The position numbers and the translations under genes were made by a program. A DNA stretch of 64,000 nucleotides, from NCBI RefSeq assembly GCF_001552475.1, contig NZ_BCRG01000008.1:62001-126000 (forward strand). The letters are read 5' to 3'. This DNA comes from Microbacterium oleivorans NBRC 103075 (GTDB lineage: Bacteria; Actinomycetota; Actinomycetes; Actinomycetales; Microbacteriaceae). This document shows, one piece after another, positions 40,717 through 50,300 of the stretch (position 1 is its first letter; every line of letters begins with the position of its first letter). Below the pieces are notes generated by a model. That model ran no database searches. It was not told where the DNA came from and worked only from the letters and a program-made list of their open reading frames with translations.

Positions 40717-41672
40717 GCGCCGCGTTCGACCTCGTTCGCGATCACGTCGCGTCGGGCCGGCTGCCGTCGGCCGTGCTCGGCGTGGCGACCGCAGAGGGGA
40801 CGGTGGCGCTGGAGGGGTTCGGGGCCGCGGCATCCGATCGGTACCCGCTCTTCTCGATCACCAAGCCCCTGTTGGGGATCGCGGCAGCGCGGGCGATCGA
40901 GCGCGGACTGTTGACGACCGAGACGCCGCTTCGGGATGCTGTGCCGGAATTCGGCGCGGGGCGCGACGACGTCGTGCTGCTGCGGCACCTCGCCTCGCAC
41001 ACCGCCGGCATCGCCGAGCCGCCGCTCGACCCCGTGGTGCCGCTTCGCGACGAGCTCATCACCCGCGGGCGGGACTTCGCCGCGGGCAGCGCCTCGAGGT
41101 ATTCGTCGCTCGCGTTCGAGGGCATCGCGGCGCTCGTCGAGCACGCGACCGGCCGGGACTGGGCGGATGCCGTCGCCCAGTGGGCCGGCGAGATCGGGGC
41201 GGATGGGCTCAGCCTCGATCACACCGGTGCGGTGCCGGTGGTGGATGCCGCGGCGTCAGGCGTCGACATGGCGCGGTTCGCCGCGGTGCGGCATCCGGGG
41301 GCCGGTCTCGTCGGCCGGGTTGAGGATCTGCTGCGGCTGGGGTCGGAGCTGCTGCGGATCGAAGGCGGGGCGACCGGCGGCATCCTGAAGCCGGCAACGC
41401 TGGCGATGATGCGACGGCCTCTGACGGGCCACATCCCCCGGCTTGAGCCGTACACCGCCGAGCGCGGGCAGGACTGGGGGTTCACGTGGAACCTCCGCAC
41501 GCGCGCACCCGGCCTCATCGACCAGGACGTCTACGGCCACGGCGGCTGGGCGGGCACCGAGTTCTGGGTGCACCCGACCGCCGGCATCGCCTGGGTGCTG
41601 CTCACGAACGCCGTCTCGCGCCCCGGCGTCGACCTCGACGCGCTCGACAATGCGGTGGTCGCAGGGCGCTGA
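40713..41672 (+). CDS. Serine hydrolase, beta-lactamase/esterase (class C-like) family
   Basis: A 319-residue penicillin-binding-protein-fold hydrolase. The SxxK motif is Ser48-I-T-Lys51 (FSITKPLLG). The second motif is YSS at residues 130-132 in place of YxN, and the third is HGGWAG near residue 275. There is no signal peptide, so it is probably a cytoplasmic esterase or lactonase rather than a beta-lactamase. As last gene of the uronate operon, overlapping the dehydrogenase by four bases, it might supply the missing aldarolactonase; that is conjecture. Confidence 0.87.
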   Translation: MSAAFDLVRDHVASGRLPSAVLGVATAEGTVALEGFGAAASDRYPLFSITKPLLGIAAARAIERGLLTTETPLRDAVPEFGAGRDDVVLLRHLASHTAGIAEPPLDPVVPLRDELITRGRDFAAGSASRYSSLAFEGIAALVEHATGRDWADAVAQWAGEIGADGLSLDHTGAVPVVDAAASGVDMARFAAVRHPGAGLVGRVEDLLRLGSELLRIEGGATGGILKPATLAMMRRPLTGHIPRLEPYTAERGQDWGFTWNLRTRAPGLIDQDVYGHGGWAGTEFWVHPTAGIAWVLLTNAVSRPGVDLDALDNAVVAGR

Positions 41673-41971
41673 GGGGCACGCGGCTACATGATGTGGATGC
41701 AGGTGGCCTTCGGGCGTTGATGCCACCACGTGCGGGAACCCCGACAGCACCCGCAGTGCAGTGAGTTCCCCGGACCCGGCCCGGCTCGAACGGGCGGCCA
41801 CCCTCTCCGAACTGCGGGCTGGGCGCGCCCTTACCGGGTAGATGCGCCTTGGGCGGGCTCGCCCGAAAACTAGCACGGGACACGTGATCGAGTGCCTGTG
41901 GATGCCTGTGCGCGAGCCGACCCCCGCATCCCCCTCGCACAGAGTGGGTTCGAGCCGTAGGCGTGGACGCC
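41673..41971. other. Gene-free junction between two convergent operons
   Basis: About 300 bases separate the uronate operon from the convergent GH35 gene. I find no convincing gene. The stretch holds a possible terminator hairpin and two TTCGAGC/GCTCGAA tRNA T-loop-like segments (near 41785 and 41949). These lack acceptor or anticodon arms I can complete, so they may be tRNA fragments or chance. Confidence 0.5.
41906..41942. terminator. Possible terminator hairpin after the GH35 gene
   Basis: CTGTGCG (41906-41912) and CGCACAG (41936-41942) are exact complements around a 23-base C-rich loop, 30 bases beyond the GH35 stop on the minus strand. The large loop and lack of a U-run make it only moderately convincing. 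Confidence 0.4.
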
Positions 41972-44098
41972 TCAGACCCGCGCGTGCGTGCGGCCTTCGA
42001 GCTCCGCACGCGTGATCCCCGCCCCTACGGGCGCGGGGCTGGGGAAGCGCACGCGTGCGGACGGCTTGCCGGGCAGGATCTCGATCCGCAGCTCGGTCGC
42101 GTCGCCGCGAAGGTCGGCCGGGATGCGCCAGGGGCGCCCGGTCCACAGGGCATCCGACACGAGCCGGTCGCCGACCCAGGCGCGGGCGACATCGCCGATC
42201 CACTCCAGGCGCAACGTGCGCTCGTCGGCCGGGTCGACCGCGATCGTCACGATCGCGGCGGCATCCCACTCCGCCGGGATCGACGCGCGACCGCCCTGTT
42301 CGGCACCGGCCGGGGGCGCCCCGGCGGACCGTTCGAGCGTCACCGCGACCTCCGCGGCATGTCCAGGCTCGACCTCGACTGCCACCCACCCGCCGTCGTC
42401 GAGCACCTCGAGACGCGGGGACGCAGCGGCATCCCCCGCGAACGAGACCGCCCCGCCGTCGGTCACGACCGCGCCGAGCGCCCAGACGACCCGCCCGTCG
42501 GCGACCGCGATCGCATCGGCATCCGCCTCGTCGAGGACGAGCACCCGCGCGACCACCCCGCCGTCGCGGGTCAGTTCCCACATGCGCCCGCGGTCCGCAG
42601 CGATCTCCGTGACGTCCGCGTCGGCCGAGAGCAGCGGCGGGATGCCGTCGGTCGCCGCCGCGACCAGCAGCGGCGCCCCGCGCCACACCACCTCGGTCAC
42701 CGGTTGCGCGGTGAGCCAGTGCACGGTCGCGTCGCCGAGCGGCATCCCGAACGGCCAGGCGAACACCGCGCCGGTCGGGATGTCGACCTCGGGGAACACC
42801 GTCTCACCCACCTCGAACCGCACCCCTTCGTGGGCGGGCAGGTCGACCCCGGGATGCCGGTTCACGACGAACACGAAACCGCTCGATCCGTGGGAGCGCA
42901 CCGACCACCGCAGCCCCGAGACGTCAGGCGAGTCGACGGCGTCCTCGGCGAAGAAGGCGGGCATGGCGGCGAGCGTGGAGCCCCACCGCGCGAGCATGAG
43001 GTGCTGTCGGCGAAGCGCCGCCCAGCTCGGCCGCGTCGCGCCGTCGACCTGCACGGGCGCACCGAAGTCGTAGGCGATCTCGGGGAAGTCGTTCGGTCCC
43101 GCCGCGGCGTGCGACTCCTGCAGGCCGCGCCGCGGATTGCGGCCGTCGGCGTACATGTAGTACCCCTGCCAGACGCTGCCTGAGGCGAGCTTGGCCATCG
43201 CGAGGGCCGCGACGTCGGCGGCGGGCACGTCGAGACGGCGGTGGTAGGCCGACGTCATGCCCGAGCCGAGTTCGCAGGTCGTGAAGGGATGCGGCGCCCG
43301 CACCGCTTCAGCGACCGGTTCGCCGGCGCGGTGGTCGGCGCCGATCGAATCGTCGTCGCGGCGCGGTGACGGGTAGAAGTTCGCGTGGCTGCGCAGGTCG
43401 GGCTCGACGTCGGCGTCGACCCAGAACGACTCGGGGTATCCGCCGTAGACCGGCAGGAATCCGTCCGGCAGCTGGGCTCCGCCCCACCCGGTCGCTGTCC
43501 AGACGGGCGCGCGCAGGCCGAGCCGCTCCGCCATCTCGCGCAGCCGGGAGAGGTGGTCGGCGCCGTCGTAGAGCTCGTTGTCGACCTGGATCGAGAAGAA
43601 CGGGATGCCGCGCACCTGCTCAGCGAGCAGCGCGTACCACCGCTCGACCTCGGCGAGGTACGCCGGGTCGTTGGTGCGCAGCGGCAGGGCGGAGTCTACG
43701 AGCCAGTCGGGCAGTCCGCCGTGTCGGGCCTCCGCGTGCGCGTAGGGTCCGATCCGCAGGATGAGCCCGAGCCCGACCTCGCGGGCTGTCTCGAGGAACG
43801 CGCGCACGTCGAGGTCACCGGTGAAGTCCGGCCGCCCGCGCACCGGCTCGTGGTGATTCCAGAGGACGTAGGTCGACACGTGGGTGAGGCCGCCGGCGCG
43901 GGCGGCGGTGAGCACCGGCATCCACTTCTCGCGAGGGATGCGTGAGTAGTGGATCTCTCCGGAGATCGGGAAGACCGGGATGCCGCCCTGGCGCACCGAC
44001 TGCGTGGTGACGTCGACGTCCGAGACCGCCGACGGCCGGATGGCCGCCTGCTCCTCGGCGGCCGGCGTGGGAAGAGGAAGCGTGTGGACGCGGGTCAT
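41972..44098 (-). CDS. Beta-galactosidase-like enzyme, glycoside hydrolase family 35
   Basis: A 708-residue GH35-like enzyme. The N-terminal TIM barrel has SGEIHYSRIPREKWMPVL (residues 46-63) and LRIGPYAHAEARHGGLPDWL. The proposed acid/base Glu175 is in QVDNELYDG and the nucleophile Glu276 in TTCELGSGM. The usual VENEY is VDNEL here, suggesting a divergent subfamily. The C-terminal ~300 residues are beta-rich accessory domains. There is no signal peptide, so it acts on imported galactose-bearing oligomers. A -10-like TAGGCT (44126-44131, minus strand) and a GGAG site precede the gene. Confidence 0.88.
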   Translation of the reverse strand: MTRVHTLPLPTPAAEEQAAIRPSAVSDVDVTTQSVRQGGIPVFPISGEIHYSRIPREKWMPVLTAARAGGLTHVSTYVLWNHHEPVRGRPDFTGDLDVRAFLETAREVGLGLILRIGPYAHAEARHGGLPDWLVDSALPLRTNDPAYLAEVERWYALLAEQVRGIPFFSIQVDNELYDGADHLSRLREMAERLGLRAPVWTATGWGGAQLPDGFLPVYGGYPESFWVDADVEPDLRSHANFYPSPRRDDDSIGADHRAGEPVAEAVRAPHPFTTCELGSGMTSAYHRRLDVPAADVAALAMAKLASGSVWQGYYMYADGRNPRRGLQESHAAAGPNDFPEIAYDFGAPVQVDGATRPSWAALRRQHLMLARWGSTLAAMPAFFAEDAVDSPDVSGLRWSVRSHGSSGFVFVVNRHPGVDLPAHEGVRFEVGETVFPEVDIPTGAVFAWPFGMPLGDATVHWLTAQPVTEVVWRGAPLLVAAATDGIPPLLSADADVTEIAADRGRMWELTRDGGVVARVLVLDEADADAIAVADGRVVWALGAVVTDGGAVSFAGDAAASPRLEVLDDGGWVAVEVEPGHAAEVAVTLERSAGAPPAGAEQGGRASIPAEWDAAAIVTIAVDPADERTLRLEWIGDVARAWVGDRLVSDALWTGRPWRIPADLRGDATELRIEILPGKPSARVRFPSPAPVGAGITRAELEGRTHARV

Positions 44099-44223
44099 TG
44101 GGGCTCCAGACTCGGGTGTCCCTTGAGCCTAGGATCGCGCGGTTGGCTGTCTCGCTGCGAGCGCGAATCGTCCAGGCATCCCGTCCCCGGACACTCAGGG
44201 CGAAGACGCGACCGCGGCACCAC

Positions 44224-44229
44224 TAATCT
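44224..44229 (+). promoter_or_regulatory. Leaderless -10 box
   Basis: TAATCT ends six bases before the ATG at 44236, with no Shine-Dalgarno sequence. Confidence 0.5.
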
Positions 44230-44235
44230 CGCCTC

Positions 44236-44919
44236 ATGGGCGCTGACGGCACACAGAAGTGGTCACGCGGCCATAGCACCCGCGAGCTGAACCGGGTGTT
44301 CCTCGCCGCCGGCTTCGAACGCCGCGGCGAGGAATGGGTCCTCGACACCGCGGAGTTGCGGTGGTGGGTGTACCTGGCGACGGCGAAGCACGACCCTCAC
44401 CAGCATGAACTCGCCGTCGGCTCGCTCGTGCTGCGCGACGGTGAGCCCGACGCGGAGGCGATGCGGCCAGCCACCTTTTCGCTGGACGACCTTCCCGGCG
44501 CATCGCGGCGCGTGTATCGGGATACGGACGAAGCTGCGCACGACCCCCTGGTGCTGGATGCCGAGACGCTCCTGATCCCTCTGCTGAAACGTCTGCCGAC
44601 GATCGATTCGGTGATCGAGCTCTGGCTCGCCGGCGACATCTCGGCCGGCACGCCCTCAAGCAGCCGGCCGATGCAGATCTGGACTGCGTGGCGACTCGCG
44701 ACGGAGTGCGACCGGTCCGTCCTCGCGGATCGTGCGCTGCGGATGGCTGAGACTGCGCGCTGGACCCCGGGCGCGAGGCGGCTTCTCATCGATCTCGGAA
44801 TGCCGCTTGAGGGACGGCCAGGAAAGTACAGGAACGTCTCATTCGTGGACAGACTGGTGCAGCGTGCGTACGTTCGGCGCTTCAGCCCCGTTACCGACGA
44901 GAGGCGGATGCCGCTCTAG
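44236..44919 (+). CDS. Hypothetical protein, 227 residues
   Basis: I do not recognise a family. The protein is soluble, with a Trp-rich stretch (ELRWWVYLATAKHDPHQH) at about residues 36-53, an acidic centre and a basic helical C-terminus (RLVQRAYVRRF). A segment ETLLIPLLKRLPTIDSVIELWLAGD could be a nucleotidyltransferase-like or dimerisation element, but the match is not firm. It is divergent from the GH35 gene. Leaderless initiation is likely from the -10 box at 44224-44229. It uses slightly less GC-biased codons than the sugar genes. Confidence 0.65.
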   Translation: MGADGTQKWSRGHSTRELNRVFLAAGFERRGEEWVLDTAELRWWVYLATAKHDPHQHELAVGSLVLRDGEPDAEAMRPATFSLDDLPGASRRVYRDTDEAAHDPLVLDAETLLIPLLKRLPTIDSVIELWLAGDISAGTPSSSRPMQIWTAWRLATECDRSVLADRALRMAETARWTPGARRLLIDLGMPLEGRPGKYRNVSFVDRLVQRAYVRRFSPVTDERRMPL

Positions 44920-45037
44920 CCCCTGCGGCACCCCGCAACCGGGGAGAGCGCGCGGGAGGCGTACGAGGTGTTTCTTGCTGGGGCACCGCTGCCTGGGCGC
45001 GAGAACGGCTGATCTCGGTCGCCGGAAGGGTGAAACC

Positions 45038-45471
45038 ATGCACTGGTGGCTGCTCAAGCTGTCCGAGCTGTCGGCGGGATAGTCTTCGGGCTCTTGCTCG
45101 TATGGCTGTCGTTCTCGCTGACGAGTCGGGACGGGACAGCCCTCTGGAGTCTCCTCGTGCCCGCATCCATCGTGCTGGTCGTGTCGGTACTCACCCTCGT
45201 GTTTGGCAATACCCGCCGCGCCCGCGATAAGTGGCAGCAGTACGTCCTCGATGATGACGATGACGATGACAGCAGACGGACGCGTCCGTCGGAGTCAGCT
45301 CAGGTTCATGATGCCAGCCGTTCGCGGGATTCCTTCAGGTGGCTGGGCGCGGCGCCCAGCTCATCGTCGAGCGGACGCAACGGTGACAGATCCTGTGCAC
45401 AGCTCGTGGGTGGGTCAGGCCCACGCGCTACGAGCGCCACGCGAGAGCGGCGTGAGTCGTTCCGCTTCTGA
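45038..45471 (+). pseudogene. Small membrane protein with probable early frameshift
   Basis: An ATG at 45038 with GGAAGGG seven bases upstream starts MHWWLLKLSELSAG and stops at 45082. Shifting frame near that stop continues into a clear two-span membrane protein (IVFGLLLVWLSFSLTS, then LLVPASIVLVVSVLTLVFG) with a run of seven Asp and an open frame to 45471. The only in-frame alternative start is a GTG at 45046 with no ribosome site at suitable distance. One indel would make a single gene. It could instead be a GTG-started gene or a sequencing error. The last ~65 residues look non-native. Family unknown. Confidence 0.5.
45342..45360. repeat. 19-base palindrome
   Basis: GCTGGGCGC and GCGCCCAGC flank a single G. 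It lies in the degenerate tail of the membrane-protein frame and could be the terminator of a gene that originally ended earlier. No U-run follows. Confidence 0.45.
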
Positions 45472-45514
45472 CAATCCGGCCCTCCCCAGATCCGCGCGGG
45501 ATAGCGTTGCCTGG

Positions 45515-46297
45515 GTGACGCTGAACCATATTCGACGCGGGAACGGCAGCCCTCTGCTGCTCGTGCATGGCCTGGGCGCGGGGTGGCGGTCTTGGACACC
45601 GATCCTCGACCGACTGGCGGAACACCGTGAGGTCATCGCTGTCGACCTACCCGGGTTCGGTGAGACACCGCCCTTGGCCGGTGAGGTCTCGATCGCCACG
45701 CTGACCGACGCTGTCGCGGACTTCATCCGCGAGCAGGGGCTGGACGGGGTCTCGACAGCAGGCCAGTCGATGGGCGGCCGAATCGTGCTCGAGCTCGCGC
45801 GGCGCGGGGTCGGCGGTGACACTGTGGCGTTGGACCCGGGCGGCTTCTGGAGTCACCGCGAGCTCATCGTCTTCGGCGCCACGTTGCGGCCCTCGATCAC
45901 TCTGGTCAGAGCGCTGCGAGGCATGCTGCCGACCCTCCTAGGCAACCCCGTCGGACGGGCTCTGCTGCTGGCGCAGCTGTCGGCGCGGCCGTGGGCCCTC
46001 TCGCCCGAGACCGTGCTGCCGGACGTGCGCGGACTGGCCGATTCGCCGTCGACCGGTGCCGCCATGAACGCCCTCACAAAAGGACCCAAGCAACAGGGCG
46101 CACCGGCCGGGACGGTACCTGGCCGGGTCACGATCGGGTGGGGGCGGCGCGATCTGGTGACGGTACCCCGCCAGGCCGCTCGCGCCACAAAACTGTTCCC
46201 GGACGCCGAGCTGCACTGGTTCGAGCGCTGCGGCCACTTTCCGCAATGGGACGCAGCGCATGAAGCGACCCGACTCATTCTCGACGGCACCCACTAG
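45515..46297 (+). CDS. Alpha/beta hydrolase
   Basis: A 260-residue classical alpha/beta hydrolase. It has the oxyanion segment LLVHGLGAGWRSW (His18), the nucleophile elbow GQSMGGR with Ser85, a probable acid Asp in GWGRRDLVTV and the base His in ERCGHFPQWD. The GTG at 45515 is preceded by TAGCGT (45502-45507) seven bases away and no Shine-Dalgarno, consistent with leaderless initiation; the frame is open much further upstream, but the extension is not protein-like. The substrate is unknown, and it has no evident link to the glycan operons. Confidence 0.85.
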   Translation: MTLNHIRRGNGSPLLLVHGLGAGWRSWTPILDRLAEHREVIAVDLPGFGETPPLAGEVSIATLTDAVADFIREQGLDGVSTAGQSMGGRIVLELARRGVGGDTVALDPGGFWSHRELIVFGATLRPSITLVRALRGMLPTLLGNPVGRALLLAQLSARPWALSPETVLPDVRGLADSPSTGAAMNALTKGPKQQGAPAGTVPGRVTIGWGRRDLVTVPRQAARATKLFPDAELHWFERCGHFPQWDAAHEATRLILDGTH

Positions 46298-46345
46298 CAT
46301 CCGCGGCCTGCTCTGCCGGCGACTGCGATCGTCACCGTAGGCCGA

Positions 46346-47209
46346 TCACCCCTTCCCCTGCCCCCGATACGCCGTCGGCGACACTCCGTGGGCGACGCGG
46401 AACCTCCGCGAGAAGTAGAACGCATCGTCCATGCCGACGCGGCGCGCGACCTCCGCCACGGGTAGGTCGGTCCCATCGAGCAGGTGCCGGGCGTGGGCCA
46501 TCTTCAGCGCGAGGTGGTGCGCGATGACACCGCCGCCGGTCGCATCGCGGAAAAGCGCGGCGAGGTGCGAGGGCGAGACCCCGACCATCGCTGCGAGTTC
46601 GCCCACATGGACAGTGCCATCGATGCGGTCCTCGAGGTAGCGCAGCGCGCGCTCGACGGGCGTCCCGTGCTCGGGCAGCAGCCGGTCGACGGCGAGCTGC
46701 GTGAACAGCCGCCACGCCATCCCGGATGCCGCGACCATCCGCGCCGGCGTCGTGTCTCGCGCCAGCGAGGTCGAGATCTCGTCGAGCAGGGCGGTCGCCC
46801 GGTCGACGGCGCGCAGCGGCAGCACCACACGGTCCGCCGAGACCCCCGCGGCCCCGACCAGTTCCGGCACGTCCGAGCCGCGCACGTGACACCACCAGAT
46901 CGTCCAGGGATCACCGGCATCCGCCCCGTAGGAGTGCGTCACACCGCCGGGGATGACGATCGCCGTCGACGACCCGACGCGCGTCCGCTGACCGCCCGCG
47001 TCAACCCACCCGGCCCCCGAGACGCAGACGATGACGATCGTCTCGGGCGCGCCGGTGGGGCGATGGCGCCCGTGACCCGTCGCGCGCGGGAAGTAGCCGG
47101 CATCCGTCACCACCATCCGCCGGGTGACCGGCTTCGCGAGGGCGGCCTCGACGACCGGACGCGGCACGACGCTCAGACGCTGCCGCTCGAACCCTTCCGC
47201 CCGCTGCAT
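46346..47209 (-). CDS. AraC family transcriptional regulator
   Basis: A 287-residue AraC-type activator with an N-terminal cupin sugar-binding domain (VIVCVSGAGWVDAGGQRTRVGSS in pieces, then IPGGVTHSYGADAG) and two C-terminal helix-turn-helix motifs (HVGELAAMVGVSPSHLAALFRDATG and LPVAEVARRVGMDDAFYFSRRFRVAHGVSPTAYR). The ATG at 47209 is chosen because it gives a normal N-terminus; the frame is open to 47287. It is divergent from the DUF5107 gene across 93 bases and probably activates that pair in response to a sugar. Confidence 0.93.
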   Translation of the reverse strand: MQRAEGFERQRLSVVPRPVVEAALAKPVTRRMVVTDAGYFPRATGHGRHRPTGAPETIVIVCVSGAGWVDAGGQRTRVGSSTAIVIPGGVTHSYGADAGDPWTIWWCHVRGSDVPELVGAAGVSADRVVLPLRAVDRATALLDEISTSLARDTTPARMVAASGMAWRLFTQLAVDRLLPEHGTPVERALRYLEDRIDGTVHVGELAAMVGVSPSHLAALFRDATGGGVIAHHLALKMAHARHLLDGTDLPVAEVARRVGMDDAFYFSRRFRVAHGVSPTAYRGQGKG

Positions 47210-47290
47210 CCCCCCATCCTGCCGCACCGCACCAGCGGATCGTCCAGGCCGCCCGCATCCCCGCCCATGGCCCCGCCGCCTCGACACTCG

Positions 47291-47296
47291 TAGATT
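47291..47296 (+). promoter_or_regulatory. Leaderless -10 box for the DUF5107 gene
   Basis: TAGATT ends six bases before the ATG at 47303, with no Shine-Dalgarno sequence. It lies in the AraC/DUF5107 intergenic region, where an activator could act. Confidence 0.5.
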
Positions 47297-47302
47297 CGCC
47301 CC

Positions 47303-50300
47303 ATGCCCGACGCCGCGCCCAGCCGCATCCAGCTCCCCGACGCCCCCGCCGACCAGCAGGCGCTACTCGCCGACGGCGGGGTCGCGTGCTGGACCGAGGA
47401 CGTCGTCATCGACACCTACGAGCCCGGCGATCCTGACCCGTACCCCGCGTTCCTCGACCGGCGCGTCTACCAGGGCTCGAGCGGGCGGGTCTATCCGCTG
47501 CCGATGATCGAGGCGATCTCGCACGAGAAACACCCGCGGGTGTGGCGGGCGATCCACCTCGAGAACGCGTACGTCCGGCTGATGCTGCTGCCCGAGCTCG
47601 GCGGACGCATCCACATCGGCTACGACAAGGTCGCGGGCTACGACTTCTTCTACCGGAACAACGTCATCAAACCGGCGCTCGTCGGCCTCGCCGGTCCGTG
47701 GATCTCGGGCGGCGTCGAGTTCAACTGGCCGCAGCACCACCGCCCGGCGACGTTCCTCCCCGTCGACAACCGCATCGAGCGCGAGGACGACGGCAGCGCG
47801 ATCGTCTGGCACAGCGACCTCGACCCCCTGCAACGGATGCGGGGCGTCCACGGCGTGCGCCTGCGCCCGGGTTCGTCGCTCATCGAGCTCGACGTGCGCC
47901 TCCACAACCGCACCGACGTACCGCAGACCTTCCTGTGGTGGGCGAATGTCGCCGCCCGGTCACACGAGCGGTACCAGTCGTTCTTCCCCGACGACGTGCA
48001 CTACGTCGCCGACCACGCCCGCCGCGCGATCACCGCGTTCCCCCGCGCCGACCGCCCGTACTACGGCGTCGACTACCCCGCCCTCGCCGCCGAGCGCCCC
48101 GACGCCGACCGCATCGACGTCTACAGCAACATCCCCGTCCCCACGTCGTACATGATCACCGACACCGACGACGGCTTCTTCGGGGGCTACGACCACGCCG
48201 CCGACGCGGGCTTCGTGCACTGGGCCGACCCGGCGATCTCGCCTGGCAAGAAGCAATGGACCTGGGGCGACGGCCCCATCGGCCGCGCCTGGGACGACCA
48301 GCTCACCGACACCGACGGCCCATACGTCGAGCTCATGGCCGGGGTCTACACCGACAACCAGCCCGACTTCGCGTGGCTCGTCCCCGGCGAGACGAAGACG
48401 TTCTCGCAGCACTGGTTCCCGATCCACGCGATCGGTCCGGCGCGGCAGGCGACGACGGATGCCGCGGTCTCGGTCACGACCGACGGCGGCCGATCGCGGG
48501 TCGGGGTCATCACAACGCACGCGCACGGGACGGCCCGCGTCGAGGTCGAGGTCGACGGCGGCGGGCAGGAGACGTTCGACGTCGCCGTCGGACCCGACTC
48601 CCCCGCCATCATCGAGGTCGCCGGGACGGCGATCGCGGTGGGGCTGGTCGCTGGAGATGCGACGCTCGTCCGATGGGTCCGGCGCGACGCGGCGCCCGCC
48701 GAGCCCTGGGTCGCGACAGCGCCCGAGCCGGCCGAGCGCCTCGCGGGCACCGACGAGCTGCTGCTCACCGCGACCCACCTGGTGCAGTACCGGCATCCCA
48801 CCCGGTCGCCCCTCCCCTACCTGCGCGAGGTGCTGCGGCGCGATCCGGACGACGGCCGCGCTCACACGATGCTCGGCTCCTGGCGCCTCGCGCGGGGCGA
48901 GTACACCGCGGCGCGCGAGCACCTCGAGGCGGCCGTCGCCCGCGAGACGCGCCGGAACCTCAACCCCCGCGACGGCGAGACGCACTACCTGCTCGGGCTC
49001 GCGCTCGAGCGGCTCGGCGAGCGCATCGACGCCGATCGCCGGTTCGCGCGTGCGGCGTGGAACGCGGTGTGGGCGGCACCAGCATCCCTCGCTCGCGCCC
49101 GACTCGCGCTGGCGGACGGGCGACCGGCCGACGCCCTCCGACTGGCAGACACCGCTGGGCCGATCGCCGAGGCACGACGCCTTCGCGTGCTCGCCCTGCG
49201 CCGGCTCGGGCGGGACGATCGGGCGGCACTCGACGCTCTGATCGCGACCGACCCCCTCGACCCGATCACCGTCTGCCTCACCGGCGCGGCACCGTCGGAC
49301 CCGCGCGCCGCGCTCGACGCCGGCGCCGAGTTCGCCCGCGCCGGCGCGCTCGACGAGGCCCTCGCCGCGACCGCACGCGAGGCGACCGGCGACGCCGGAT
49401 TCGGCAACCTCGAGCCGGTCCGGCTGATCCTGCGCGCCGCATGGGCGGATGCCGCGGGTCGCCCCGACCTCGCCGCCGCAGAGCGCAGCGCAGCCGATCG
49501 GCTGGATCTGGGCGGCGCTTTCCCCGCCGGACTCGACCAGCACGATGCCCTCGTGGCGGGCGCCGCGGCCGGATCCTCCGCCGCCGCGGCCATGCTCGGC
49601 GCCTGGCTGCTCGACGCCGGGCGCGACGACGACGCCCGCGCGGCTCTCCAGCGCGCACGGGACCTGGGTTCTGATGACCCCGTCGCGCTGCGCAACCTCG
49701 CCCTTGCGACCGTCCGCACCGGCGGCGACCCCGCCGAGGCGGCCGACCTGTATGAGGCCGGCCTCGGTCACCGCCCCGACCCGCGTCTCGTCCTCGAGCG
49801 CGACCTGCTCGCGCAGCTGACGGGAACGGATGCCGCCGCCCGCCTCGCGCTCATGGAACGCCACCCCGCCGCGCTCGATGCCCGCGACGACCTCGCCATC
49901 AGCCACGTGGGGCTTCTGCTCGATACAGACCGGGTCGACGATGCGTGGCGCATCCTGACGACGCGCGTGTTCCGCCCGTTCGAGGGCGGCGAGGGGATCG
50001 TGCTGGCCGCCTACGACCGCGCGGCCTGCCTCCTGGCGCGACGCTCATGCGCCGAGGGACGAGCGGATGCCGCCATCGCCCTGCTCGAGGCGGGGATCGC
50101 CGCTCCGGCGAACCTCGGCGAGGGGAGGCATCCTGCCGTCCCTCAGGGCGAACGGTTCGTGGCCCTCGGCGATGCGCACCGCCTTGCGGGCGACGGTGCC
50201 GCCGCTCGCGCCGCCTGGGAGCGGGCCTGTGCGGCGACGCCGCTCGCGGTCGCTCCGCGTCCCGCCGATGAGGCGACGTTCTGGATCGGCGTCGCCCACA

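Noticed and set aside
40713..41672. Antibiotic-resistance beta-lactamase
   Set aside because: It has the SxxK fold, but the YSS second motif, lack of a signal peptide and position in a catabolic operon point to an esterase or lactonase.
41760..41960. tRNA-like T-arm segments (GCTCGAA on + at about 41785, TTCGAGC at about 41949)
   Set aside because: The T-stem and loop can be drawn, but I could not complete acceptor, D and anticodon arms for either one, so no tRNA is called. A tRNA-finding program would settle it.
45306..45599. Minus-strand reading frame ending LDDELGAAPSHLKESRERLAS
   Set aside because: The C-terminal 20 residues look protein-like, but the rest overlaps the start of the alpha/beta hydrolase and has no recognisable pattern or start signal. 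Kept only as a possible gene remnant.
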